DNA of 64,000 bases from Flavobacterium sp. ACN2 (GCF_002303885.1 NZ_MRCM01000003.1:1-64000), one strand, 5' to 3'. Positions 41,972-50,130 are shown, counted from the stretch's first letter. Notes: generated by a model not told the origin, from the letters alone. A program made the numbers and translations.

Positions 41972-44900
41972 TTACCAAACTATTTCGGCTAAAGTTTCAT
42001 TCTCTTTTACTTTTCCTAGCTGAATTGTTTTTAAAGTTCTCGATACTTTACCCGCTTTTGTGGTATAAATTTCAACCATAATTGTTGCTGGGCCATTTTC
42101 GGTTAATTCGCTTTCCCCAAAATAATTAGTCTTGATTTGATATTTCCCTTTCACCGCATTTCTCATGATATATTGCTCTGGGCCGTAACCTTCTGTGAAA
42201 TCTTTTGAAAATCTTCCTCCAATTTGTGTTGAAGTATGGCTGTAATAACACTCTTCACCAGTTGGTTCGATAACATGCAAATCCAAATCGACATCCATTT
42301 GATTCCAATTCATAATAATTCTAATATCAACTGGCATTTTCGCAAGGTATTTTTTGTCTAATTTTCCCGTTTTCAAACCAGAATGTTCAGCCATCAAACG
42401 ATTAATATCCATCAAAATAATATCCTCAACACCTTCATATTGTCCGCTCATTTCTCCATAATAATTCACTTCAAGCGATTTTACCAATTCATCAAATGCT
42501 TCTTGATATTTTCCGGCATCTTCAAGCGCCAAAGCATAATCTCTTAGGCTCTGAGGTTCGTGAGATCTCCATTTTTCAACTTGTTTTGCAGTAAACAAGG
42601 CATCGTCATAATCTTTCCATTGTCTCAAAGTATAAGTCAATGTTTTATAAAGCTGATGATTTTCTAAACCTAAATCGGCAATATTACTGATAACTAGCAA
42701 TGCTTTCTTAACATCTCCCTGATTGTAGAAAAAGTGCGCCACATCAAAATAAAAGCTTGGATTTCTTTCCTGAGCTTTTCTCAATTCGAAATACAAATCG
42801 TATTGTTTTTCTTTTGGTGCAGATGCCAATGCTTTTAAATACAATCGATCTGGATTCCAACTTTTTGTTTGAACGACTCCATTATTTGAAGACTTCTTTT
42901 TTGTTGTTATAATAATAACTCCATTTACTCCCCTGCTGCCATAAGCAGCAATTCTTGCGGCATCTTTCAAAACATCCACTGCTTCGATATCATCTGATTT
43001 TAAATCCGCCAATTCTCCCTCATAAAATTGACCATCAACTATAATTAGAGGCTTTTTTGAATCTCCAGATAAATAAGCTCTACTGAAATTTGAATCTTGC
43101 GAAAGATCCTTATTTTTTGAAGTGTCTTCTTCGAGAGCACCAACAACATCAGATTTTTTTTGCATTCCGAATCCTACTACAACTGTTTCATCTAATTTAG
43201 TAGAATTTGAATCTTCCTTAATTACCTCACTTCCAACTTTCTTATCTTTTAATTCAACAATTTTTGGTACGTCATCAGTAACCTCTTCTGCTTTTGCAAC
43301 AACTGGCGAAACAAATTTTACCTGATCCACTTTTGGCGCAGATGGCGGAGGAGGCGTATTATATACAGCATTATCTTCTTCAATTACTGTTTCAACTGGT
43401 CCTTTTCCAACAGGCTCATCAACTGTCAGTACTGCATCAGGATCTCCTTTTATAGTTTCAGATGCTACTCTTCTTTCCATATTTCTAGCTCTATTTCTAC
43501 CATTTGGAGGTGGAGGTGGCGGTGGAATTTGTCTATTGTACTTATATTTAGATGCGATTTTCTGCCCTGCGTATTTGACGTCTTTTTTCCACCAGGCGTT
43601 TATACTGGCAAAATAACTTTCAATACTTTCCCAATTATTTTTTTGCTGTGCTAATGTAGCATTATGCTCCTGTTTTTTAATTAAATCAAATTCAGCACGT
43701 AATTCTGCTGGCGGCAAAATATCGTACATAATATAATCCCGAACATTTTCGAGAACAATCAATGATGTATTTTTGGTTACAATTCCGAATTTCTTTCCAA
43801 GAAGCTCAATTTCATCTGCGTTTTTAGTGTATTGCAATTCAAGATTGGCAATTTTTTTCTGCGCCCAAAGTTTTTCAACATTTACGTCATTAGAATTTTG
43901 AACCGCTACATCAAGCGTAATTTTCTTTTCTAAAGTAACTTCATTATCATAGCCAAATAACAACGTAATTTCATTTTTTGGATTCAAAGAAATACCAGAA
44001 AAACTAAAATTCCCTGAAACCGAAGTTCCTTCCATAGGAAATAAATCGGTTACGGTTAAATTCTCTTTTATGCCTAGAAACTTCAAATTTGTATTTGTCA
44101 ATTTATCCAAAGCAGTTTCAGCATTTATCTGATTCAAATTGATAAAATTACCTCCCGTTTTCATCGAAGAAAAATTCAAAAAGGCAAAATCTGCAGAAAC
44201 AGAAGAGGTAATGGTATAAACAGGTTTTTTAGTTTTTGGCAGAAGATTTTCACTCAATGATGATAATCCATCAGAGAAAAACAAGTATTCACTCTGATTT
44301 TCAAAACTAATCTGCGAATAACGTGTTCCTCCATCATATTTTGTTTTTTCTAAAACGGCTTTTAATTCAGACCAATTTCCATTTGAAATCACAAATTCTT
44401 TTTGTTTTTCGAAAGTATAATTCAGAAAGTATAAAGTCACTTTCGTATTTTTTATTTTCTGAAAATAAGCTTCTAACAAATCCAATTCTTTTTTCAAATC
44501 ACGCGTTTGACAGCTCAACGAATTGTCCCAAATCAAACCAATTGAACTTGGAATTTTCTTTGCCATTTTAGCTCCATCGACAAAAGCATTTCCGTAGAAA
44601 TAATATTGCCCACCAGCATTCTGCATTACAACACTCAGAATATCTTGCTGAATTGGAATTTTAAAAAGTAATTTTTCAGCAGGCTGATAGTTTTCTTTCT
44701 TTTCAGAAGCCTCAAAAGATTGATTCCATTTTGAGAAAACAATTTCTTTTTCAGAATCTCCCGTCACTACAGGTTTTGCAGCAGCACCTAAAACCGAAAC
44801 ATTAATTTCGAATTTATCTAACTTTTTAGGATAACGGCTCAAAAGCTGATACGCCAGATTATCTTTATCTGAAGCCGAAAGTTCTTCTTCGTAACCAATA

Positions 44901-45370
44901 ACAACAATTCGTTCACCATTTGGCATTAACGGATAAATTCTAGTTTTAAAATTGTTCCCATCGACTTTTTCCAACAATCCTGGATCGACACGACGATGTT
45001 CGATGGCTTCAAAAACTTGTTTTCCTTTATTTTTGTTTACCGGAACAGCTTCTCGCAGTTTTCCATTAATATCAATCGCATATCTAGAAACCGAAACATT
45101 TTCAGGCAACGGAAAAATAAGCTCTGCTTCCATTTGACGATTTCCCGAATTAAAAAAATGCATTTCGGCTGTAGTGTAAGCAATATTGCCAACGATTTTC
45201 ACATTGACTTTCAATTGACTCATTCTTACTTTCTCAGCTTCTTCTCCTTTAACGGTAAGCTCCGGACTTTGTGCAAAAGTTTTTATGCCCGTAAAAACGA
45301 GAAAGAAAAACAATACCTTCAAGTTCATTTGAAAAATGCGCGGCATAGATGAAAACAATTTTAATTTCAT
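41972..45370 (-). CDS. Mosaic VIT/vWA protein with TonB-linker, SusC-plug-like and DUF2135 segments
   Basis: The exported protein (about 1132 residues) has a signal peptide (LKVLFFFLVFTGIKTFAQ) and a VIT domain (about 35-170). A vWA-like domain follows, with the MIDAS motif DNSLS near 282. A proline run near 620 leads into two blocks matching the TonB linker: ETIKGDPDAVLTVDEPVGKG (about 637) and KVDQVKFVSPVVAKAEEV (about 682). VVVGFGMQKKSDVVGAL and YGSRGVNGVIIITTKK (about 730-825) resemble the carboxy-side signature and plug of SusC-type receptors. TPR-like helices and a DUF2135 domain (about 1010-1132) end the chain. An upstream ATG at 45391 is also possible. Confidence 0.85.
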   Translation of the reverse strand: MKLKLFSSMPRIFQMNLKVLFFFLVFTGIKTFAQSPELTVKGEEAEKVRMSQLKVNVKIVGNIAYTTAEMHFFNSGNRQMEAELIFPLPENVSVSRYAIDINGKLREAVPVNKNKGKQVFEAIEHRRVDPGLLEKVDGNNFKTRIYPLMPNGERIVVIGYEEELSASDKDNLAYQLLSRYPKKLDKFEINVSVLGAAAKPVVTGDSEKEIVFSKWNQSFEASEKKENYQPAEKLLFKIPIQQDILSVVMQNAGGQYYFYGNAFVDGAKMAKKIPSSIGLIWDNSLSCQTRDLKKELDLLEAYFQKIKNTKVTLYFLNYTFEKQKEFVISNGNWSELKAVLEKTKYDGGTRYSQISFENQSEYLFFSDGLSSLSENLLPKTKKPVYTITSSVSADFAFLNFSSMKTGGNFINLNQINAETALDKLTNTNLKFLGIKENLTVTDLFPMEGTSVSGNFSFSGISLNPKNEITLLFGYDNEVTLEKKITLDVAVQNSNDVNVEKLWAQKKIANLELQYTKNADEIELLGKKFGIVTKNTSLIVLENVRDYIMYDILPPAELRAEFDLIKKQEHNATLAQQKNNWESIESYFASINAWWKKDVKYAGQKIASKYKYNRQIPPPPPPPNGRNRARNMERRVASETIKGDPDAVLTVDEPVGKGPVETVIEEDNAVYNTPPPPSAPKVDQVKFVSPVVAKAEEVTDDVPKIVELKDKKVGSEVIKEDSNSTKLDETVVVGFGMQKKSDVVGALEEDTSKNKDLSQDSNFSRAYLSGDSKKPLIIVDGQFYEGELADLKSDDIEAVDVLKDAARIAAYGSRGVNGVIIITTKKKSSNNGVVQTKSWNPDRLYLKALASAPKEKQYDLYFELRKAQERNPSFYFDVAHFFYNQGDVKKALLVISNIADLGLENHQLYKTLTYTLRQWKDYDDALFTAKQVEKWRSHEPQSLRDYALALEDAGKYQEAFDELVKSLEVNYYGEMSGQYEGVEDIILMDINRLMAEHSGLKTGKLDKKYLAKMPVDIRIIMNWNQMDVDLDLHVIEPTGEECYYSHTSTQIGGRFSKDFTEGYGPEQYIMRNAVKGKYQIKTNYFGESELTENGPATIMVEIYTTKAGKVSRTLKTIQLGKVKENETLAEIVW

Positions 45371-45450
45371 GATACAAAAATTAAGGTTCATATTGTTATA
45401 GAGAACAAAAAACGATAAAAGGTTGGGAAGATATTACTTATTTTCAAAAA

Positions 45451-45482
45451 AAATCTCCAAAGCCCGAAAGCAATGGAGATTT
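45451..45482 (-). terminator. Terminator of the pheA-to-aroF operon
   Basis: AAATCTCCA and TGGAGATTT arms followed by TTTTTTTTGA on the minus strand, about 107 nt past the last stop codon of the operon. Confidence 0.75.
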
Positions 45483-45506
45483 AATATAAAAAACAATCTA
45501 ATTTTA

Positions 45507-45578
45507 AATGTGTGATATAATTGAACCCAATAACAAGTTTTTTTCAAAACTTAAATTAACTTATATCACTTATATGTT
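45507..45578. repeat. Inverted pair of the ACCATATAAGTGATATAAG family, degenerate
   Basis: AACTTATATCACTTATATG (about 45558-45576) is inverted relative to the weaker AATGTGTGATATAATTGAAC at 45507. It begins 11 nt past the stop of the DAHP synthase gene. Confidence 0.55.
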
Positions 45579-45588
45579 TTAGAAAAAA

Positions 45589-46671
45589 TTATGCGTTGAA
45601 AATTTTCTCTTGGTGACCGATACTTTCTTGGTGGATTGCTTTGAACATTCTCAAAACAAATTCTTCAGTAAGACCTTTTTTCTCGCCTTCTAAAATCATT
45701 TTTCCTAAGATTTCGTTCCAACGGTTGTTTTGAAGAATCGCAACGTTTGCATCTTTTTTCACTTGACCAATTTCGTCAGCCACTTTCATACGTTTTCCTA
45801 GCAATTCTAATAAGTTAGCATCCAAAACATCGATGTTAGCTCTTAACTTAGTCATTTTTTGGCTATACTCATCTGTAGTATCATCCGTTTTTCTGATAGT
45901 CAAATCTTTAATAATTTGTTTCAAAGAATCTGGAGTTACTTGTTGCGCAGCATCAGACCAAGCATTATCTGGATCGTAGTGCGTTTCTATAATCATACCA
46001 TCGTAGTTCAAATCTAAAGCCTCTTGAGTTACTTCAAAAATCATTTTACGATCTCCTGTAATGTGAGATGGGTCGATGATTAATGGCAAATCAGGGAATT
46101 TATTTTGTAATTCGATAGCAATCTGCCATTCTGGAATGTTTCTGTATTTTGTTTTTTCGTAAGTAGAGAAACCTCTGTGAATAACACCTAATTTCTCAAT
46201 TCCAGCCATGTGTAAACGCTCAACACCACCTAACCATAAAGCTAAATCTGGGTTTACTGGGTTTTTAACCAAAACAATTTTATCTGTACCTTTCAACGTA
46301 TCAGCAATTTCTTGAACTGCGAAAGGGTTTGCAGTTGTACGAGCACCAACCCATAAAACGTCGATATCGTGTTCTAAAGCTAGTTTACAGTGAGCTGCAG
46401 TTGCTACTTCAGTTCCCATTAATAAACCAGTTTCAGCTTTTGCTTTTTGCAACCATTTTAATCCGATTTCACCAACACCTTCAAATCCTCCTGGACGAGT
46501 TCTTGGTTTCCAGATTCCAGCTCTGAATACACTAACTTTTGAATCTTTTAATTCGTGAGCGATTTTCAAAACCTGATCTTCAGTTTCTGCACTACAAGGT
46601 CCAGCTATCACAAGTGGGTGATTTAAATTGAAATCTTCTAACCACTTTCTCATTTCTTTCTTATTTTCCAT
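45589..46671 (-). CDS. Bifunctional 3-deoxy-7-phosphoheptulonate synthase / chorismate mutase
   Basis: The 360-residue enzyme joins the entry reaction of the shikimate pathway to the first Phe/Tyr-branch reaction. The N-terminal DAHP synthase domain (about 1-255) has PLVIAGPCSAETEDQVL (about 19-35), FRAGIWKPRTRPGGFEG, the LVKNPVNPDLALWLGGVERL metal/substrate region (about 134-153) and IIDPSHITGDR. The C-terminal chorismate mutase (type II, AroQ; about 270-350) has MTKLRANIDVLDANLLELLGKR. It is the last gene of the pheA operon, 12 nt after tyrA, and so comes under the attenuator upstream of pheA. Confidence 0.95.
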   Translation of the reverse strand: MENKKEMRKWLEDFNLNHPLVIAGPCSAETEDQVLKIAHELKDSKVSVFRAGIWKPRTRPGGFEGVGEIGLKWLQKAKAETGLLMGTEVATAAHCKLALEHDIDVLWVGARTTANPFAVQEIADTLKGTDKIVLVKNPVNPDLALWLGGVERLHMAGIEKLGVIHRGFSTYEKTKYRNIPEWQIAIELQNKFPDLPLIIDPSHITGDRKMIFEVTQEALDLNYDGMIIETHYDPDNAWSDAAQQVTPDSLKQIIKDLTIRKTDDTTDEYSQKMTKLRANIDVLDANLLELLGKRMKVADEIGQVKKDANVAILQNNRWNEILGKMILEGEKKGLTEEFVLRMFKAIHQESIGHQEKIFNA

Positions 46672-46683
46672 CTTAATTCTAAT

Positions 46684-47544
46684 TTACTTTTTAGTTGTTG
46701 TTAATCCGTTTAGTATTTCTTTTATTTTATTTGTGCTTTCCATTTCTTCAAAAATGGCGTTGTAATCTTCTTCTTTTAGCAAATCTCTAAACCGACTCAG
46801 GTTTGATATATAAGCTTCTAAAGTTTCAAGAACGTATTCTTTATTTTGTTTAAATATTGGTGTCCACATTGCGGGCGAACTTTTTGCCAAACGAACAGTG
46901 CTTTCAAATCCACTCCCCGCCATATCAAAAATATCCTGTTCGTCTTTTTCTTTATTCATTACCGTTTTTCCTAGCATAAACGAACTAATGTGCGATAAAT
47001 GCGAAACATAGGCAATGTGTTTATCATGTGAAATGGGATCCATATATCGAATTCTCATTCCGATTGAAGTAAAAAGATTTAATGCTTTTTCTTGTAATTT
47101 AAAAGCTGTCTTTTCGACTTCGCAAATAATGTTTGTTTTTCCTTGAAACAAGCCTCTTATGGCTGCTGATGGTCCCGAGAACTCTGTTCCGGCAATTGGG
47201 TGCGTTGCAATAAAATTTCTTCTTTTCGGGTGATTGGCTACTGCTTCACAAATTGGCTTTTTGGTCGATCCTACTTCAAAAACAATCGTTTTATCTCCAA
47301 CTGAATCCAAAACTTTAGGTAAAACCGTCAGCGCTACATCTACGGGAACCGAAACAATTACAAAATCTGCTTTTTGCAAATCCTCAAAACTTCCTGCTTC
47401 GTCAATAACTCCCAACTCAATTGCCTGTTGCAAATGCTGTTCGTTACTGTCGATTCCTAAAATAGTCGCATCAGGATAACGCCCTTTAATGTCTAGCACC
47501 ATCGAACCGCCTATTAACCCTATTCCTATTACGTATACTTTCAT
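46684..47544 (-). CDS. tyrA: Prephenate dehydrogenase
   Basis: TyrA oxidatively decarboxylates prephenate to 4-hydroxyphenylpyruvate, the tyrosine precursor. The 286-residue protein has the NAD-binding GIGLIGGSMVLDIKGR (about 6-21), VPVDVALTVLPKVLD, FEVGSTKKPICEAV (about 87-100) and the THPIAGTEFSGPSAA catalytic segment (about 113-127) with the conserved His. DPISHDKHIAYVSHLSHISSF (about 165-185) is also typical. No ACT domain is present, so feedback inhibition by Tyr through an ACT domain is not expected. Confidence 0.95.
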   Translation of the reverse strand: MKVYVIGIGLIGGSMVLDIKGRYPDATILGIDSNEQHLQQAIELGVIDEAGSFEDLQKADFVIVSVPVDVALTVLPKVLDSVGDKTIVFEVGSTKKPICEAVANHPKRRNFIATHPIAGTEFSGPSAAIRGLFQGKTNIICEVEKTAFKLQEKALNLFTSIGMRIRYMDPISHDKHIAYVSHLSHISSFMLGKTVMNKEKDEQDIFDMAGSGFESTVRLAKSSPAMWTPIFKQNKEYVLETLEAYISNLSRFRDLLKEEDYNAIFEEMESTNKIKEILNGLTTTKK

Positions 47545-47589
47545 ACTATTTTTTTAATTACCAATTTTAAAATTCCAACCTTATTTAAC

Positions 47590-47627
47590 CGCAAAGTTCG
47601 CAAAGAATTTACGCAAGGTTCGCAAAG
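47590..47627. repeat. CGCAAAGTTCGCAAAG direct repeat
   Basis: CGCAAAGTTCGCAAAG is followed by a near-copy, CGCAAGGTTCGCAAAG. Both match the ends of the 87-nt repeats at 30507-30720. The heptamer array at 47632 follows directly. Confidence 0.6.
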
Positions 47628-47631
47628 TCTG

Positions 47632-47666
47632 AAATCTAAAATCTACATTCTAAAATCTAAAATCGG
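47632..47666. repeat. Heptamer array, five AAATCTA-like units
   Basis: Units are AAATCTA, AAATCTA, CATTCTA, AAATCTA, AAATCGG. The array overlaps the end of the aminotransferase gene and supplies its stop codon and last residues. Confidence 0.8.
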
Positions 47667-48802
47667 TCTATCGCTTCCTGTACTTTTTCTTCTTTCACAC
47701 ACAATGAGAATCTGATATAACCTTCGCCGTTGCTTCCAAAAATGGTTCCCGGTGTAATGAAAATATGTTTCTCATATAATATTTCGTCAATGAACTTCTC
47801 TGCTGATTCTATTCCTTCTGGAAGTTTTGCCCAAACGAAAAGTCCAACTCCTTCTTTATACACTTTGCAGTTTAATTTTTCTGCTAGTTTCTCCGTCAAT
47901 TCTCTACGGCGTCTGTAAATTTTGTTTTGATCTTCAAACCAAGATTTATCACATTTTAAAGCGGCGATTGCTCCTTTTTGAATTCCGTAGAACATTCCGC
48001 TGTCCATGTTGCTTTTTACTTTTAGGACTGCATCGATAATTTCAGGATTTCCTAAAACCATTCCTACTCTCCATCCGGCCATGTTGAACGTTTTACTAAG
48101 TGAATTCAATTCTAAAGCCACCTCTTTCGCTCCTTCAACCTGCAATAAACTCATCGGATTATCATTCAAAACAAAACTATACGGATTGTCGTTGATCAAT
48201 AATATATTGTGTTTTTTAGCAAAAGCCACCAATTTTTCAAATAACGCTAAACTCCCTCTAGCTCCTGTTGGCATGTGCGGATATCCCAGCCACATAATTT
48301 TTACTTTCGACAGGTCTAATTTTTCTAAAGTTTCAAAATCAGGTTCCCATGCGTTTTCTTCTTTCAAATCATAATAAACCGGAACTGCTCCAACCAAATT
48401 GGTTACCGAAGTATAAGTTGGATAACCTGGATTTGGAATTAAAACGTGATCGCCTTCATTTAAAAATGCTAACGAGATGTGCATAATTCCTTCTTTCGAA
48501 CCCATTAATGGTAAAATCTCATTATTCGGATTCACTTCAACACCAAACTGATCACGATAAAAATCTGCCATCGCCTGTCTCATTTCTGGTAATCCCTGAT
48601 AGCTTTGATAACCATGCCCGTTTTCATCTTGAATTGCGGCAGCGACTGCTTCAATTACTGCTTTTGACGGACTCAAATCAGGGCTTCCAATTCCCATATT
48701 GATGATCGATTTTCCTTCAGACATCAACTGACGAACTTCTCTCAATTTTGATGAGAAGTAGTATTCTTCAACTGTGTCTAATCGTTTTGCTGTTGTAATC
48801 AT
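47657..48802 (-). CDS. PLP-dependent aminotransferase (class I/II)
   Basis: The 381-residue enzyme belongs to fold-type I aminotransferases. GIGSPDLSPSKAVIEAVAAA (about 38-57), PNPGYPTYTSVTNLVGA (about 126-142), NDNPYSFV (about 199-206) and NSLSKTFNMAGWRVGMVLGN with the PLP lysine (about 231-250) are the landmarks. It resembles LL-diaminopimelate and aspartate aminotransferases. Its place between pheA and tyrA suggests it transaminates phenylpyruvate and 4-hydroxyphenylpyruvate, or prephenate. That specificity is inferred from the operon only. Confidence 0.9.
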   Translation of the reverse strand: MITTAKRLDTVEEYYFSSKLREVRQLMSEGKSIINMGIGSPDLSPSKAVIEAVAAAIQDENGHGYQSYQGLPEMRQAMADFYRDQFGVEVNPNNEILPLMGSKEGIMHISLAFLNEGDHVLIPNPGYPTYTSVTNLVGAVPVYYDLKEENAWEPDFETLEKLDLSKVKIMWLGYPHMPTGARGSLALFEKLVAFAKKHNILLINDNPYSFVLNDNPMSLLQVEGAKEVALELNSLSKTFNMAGWRVGMVLGNPEIIDAVLKVKSNMDSGMFYGIQKGAIAALKCDKSWFEDQNKIYRRRRELTEKLAEKLNCKVYKEGVGLFVWAKLPEGIESAEKFIDEILYEKHIFITPGTIFGSNGEGYIRFSLCVKEEKVQEAIDRF

Positions 48803-48823
48803 TTCTATTTTTTATTAAAAAAT

Positions 48824-48858
48824 GCTTTAGGCTTTAGGCCGTAAGCTATATGCTTTTT
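48824..48858. repeat. Heptamer array, five GCTTTAG-like units
   Basis: Units are GCTTTAG, GCTTTAG, GCCGTAA, GCTATAT, GCTTTTT. It lies just upstream of the aminotransferase gene, on one side of the palindrome at 48872. Confidence 0.75.
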
Positions 48859-48871
48859 CTTTTTTGTCCTC

Positions 48872-48925
48872 CTGAGCGAAGTCGAAGGACTTTCCAATTG
48901 GAACGTGGGCTTCGACTTTGCTCAG
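48872..48925. repeat. REP-like palindrome, GAGCGAAGTCGAAG family
   Basis: CTGAGCGAAGTCGAAG and CTTCGACTTTGCTCAG form 16-bp arms with one mismatch and a loop of about 22 nt. A partial copy (GGCTTCGGCTTCGCTCAG) lies at 980-997 near the rRNA promoters. Confidence 0.75.
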
Positions 48926-48931
48926 CCCGAC

Positions 48932-48966
48932 AATTTAAAATCTTAATTCGTTAATCTTCAATCTAA
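48932..48966. repeat. Heptamer array, five to six AATCTTA-like units
   Basis: Units are AATTTAA, AATCTTA, ATTCGTT, AATCTTC, AATCTAA, and ATTCGAC continues the period. It lies between the palindrome and the pheA stop. Confidence 0.7.
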
Positions 48967-48982
48967 ATTCGACTTTCCAACT

Positions 48983-49822
48983 TTAAGACTCACTTAAAGG
49001 TTTTGTATTTTTATATTCTCCCAACACTTTAAAATATTCTGCCATGATATTTAATAAGGCTTTAGCTTTTGCAAAATCTTCGTATTTCTCGAATGTTACG
49101 TCAACGAAGAATGAATATTTCCAAGGCGTTTCAATTTTTGGAAGCGACTGGATTTTTGTCAAATTCAGTTTGCAATCGCTCATTACATTTAAAACCGCCG
49201 CTAAACTTCCTCTTTTATGATCTAATTCAAATTTTACAGAGGCTCTGTTGATTTCGCTTTCTGGCAAAAATGAATTTTGTTTTTTAATGATTACGAAACG
49301 AGTCATATTGTTTTTGATCGTTTGAATCGATGACGCAATAATATCCAAATCATACATTTCAGAAGCCGTTACGCTTGCAATTGCTGCAATACCAGTCAAT
49401 TGTTTTTCCTGAATTCTTCTTGCCGTTTCGGCTGTATCTTTATCCTCAACCAATTTGATATTTGGATATTGTTTCAGGAAATCCATACACTGCAAAAGTG
49501 CCATTGGGTGCGAATGAACTTCTCTGATATCTTCAATTTTCTGACCTTTTAAAGCCATTAAATTCTGCTGAATGTTTAAATAATGCTCTCCAATTATGTG
49601 CAAATTATTCTTGTCAATCAATGCATAATTCGGAATAATTGGCCCTGCAATCGAATTTTCGATCGCCATAACCGCCTGATCAGATTTTCCGGCAATAAGG
49701 CTGTCGATCAATTCTTCAAAAGACAAACACTCATCAATATCCACATTTTCAGAGAAATACTCTTTCACAACCTGATGATGAAATGATCCTTTAATACCTT
49801 GTATTGCAATTTTCGTTGTCAT
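48983..49822 (-). CDS. pheA: Prephenate dehydratase with ACT domain
   Basis: PheA converts prephenate to phenylpyruvate. The 279-residue protein has a dehydratase domain (about 1-180: IQGIKGSFHHQVVKEYF, AIENSIAGPI, VHSHPMALLQCMDFL, DTAETARRI, the TRFVIIKKQ boundary with its catalytic Thr-Arg-Phe) and a C-terminal ACT domain (about 190-270: HKRGSLAAVLNVMSDCKLNLTKIQS). The ESRP-type Phe-binding motif of other enzymes reads QSLP here. It is the first structural gene of a four-gene Phe/Tyr operon, with an attenuator in its leader. No Shine-Dalgarno is visible. Confidence 0.96.
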   Translation of the reverse strand: MTTKIAIQGIKGSFHHQVVKEYFSENVDIDECLSFEELIDSLIAGKSDQAVMAIENSIAGPIIPNYALIDKNNLHIIGEHYLNIQQNLMALKGQKIEDIREVHSHPMALLQCMDFLKQYPNIKLVEDKDTAETARRIQEKQLTGIAAIASVTASEMYDLDIIASSIQTIKNNMTRFVIIKKQNSFLPESEINRASVKFELDHKRGSLAAVLNVMSDCKLNLTKIQSLPKIETPWKYSFFVDVTFEKYEDFAKAKALLNIMAEYFKVLGEYKNTKPLSES

Positions 49823-49828
49823 ATAGTC

Positions 49829-49859
49829 AAAAAAAAATCCTGATTTGCATCAGGATTGT
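49829..49859 (-). terminator. Attenuator terminator in front of pheA
   Basis: On the minus strand AATCCTGAT, loop GCAA, ATCAGGATT, then nine T residues, ending 6 nt before the pheA start codon. The 5' arm and the two bases upstream (ACAATCCT, 49852-49859) are complementary to AGGATTGT at 49903-49910 in the leader-peptide frame, which gives a mutually exclusive antiterminator of 8 bp plus one G-U pair. Confidence 0.85.
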
Positions 49860-49887
49860 ATATTAGTTTTATTTGTCTTAAATTTTC

Positions 49888-49968
49888 TCAAATAACCATA
49901 GCACAATCCTCACTTCTACTAAAGAAGAAATAAAAAGAGTTGCTAAAATAAAAACGGTTACTTGCCAT
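49888..49968 (-). CDS. pheL: Phe/Tyr leader peptide (attenuation), 26 codons
   Basis: This small frame starts with ATG at 49968 and ends with TGA at 49888. Residues 6-16 read FYFSNSFYFFF, giving six Phe and two Tyr in eleven codons, directly in front of the pheA dehydratase gene. After the aromatic run the RNA holds a small hairpin (CTTCT/AGAAG), the antiterminator 5' arm within codons 20-22 and the terminator at 49829-49859. When Phe- or Tyr-tRNA is short, a stalled ribosome should free the antiterminator; otherwise termination follows. That mechanism is inferred from well-studied proteobacterial phe, his and trp leaders. A promoter lies about 30 nt upstream. Confidence 0.85.
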   Translation of the reverse strand: MASNRFYFSNSFYFFFSRSEDCAMVI

Positions 49969-49997
49969 TTTGTTTGTGTTTTGTTTTAAATTCTCTG

Positions 49998-50027
49998 CGA
50001 ATGTATAAATTATTTTTAGTGCACCAA
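49998..50027 (-). promoter_or_regulatory. Probable promoter of the pheA leader
   Basis: TTG, 19 nt, TACATTCG on the minus strand, one mismatch to TAnnTTTG. Transcription would start roughly 20-25 nt before the leader-peptide ATG. Confidence 0.5.
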
Positions 50028-50130
50028 AAAAAAGATTGCATTTTATGAAACAAAAAGGGATTTCTTAACAAATTTAGGAGGTTTTGTATGATAATATAAA
50101 AAAATCAGCTTAAAATGAGAATATTAAAAC

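Noticed and set aside
49836..49860. Plain terminator of a gene upstream of pheA.
   Set aside because: No gene on the minus strand lies directly upstream of it except the leader peptide, and its 5' arm pairs with the leader sequence, so attenuation explains it better.
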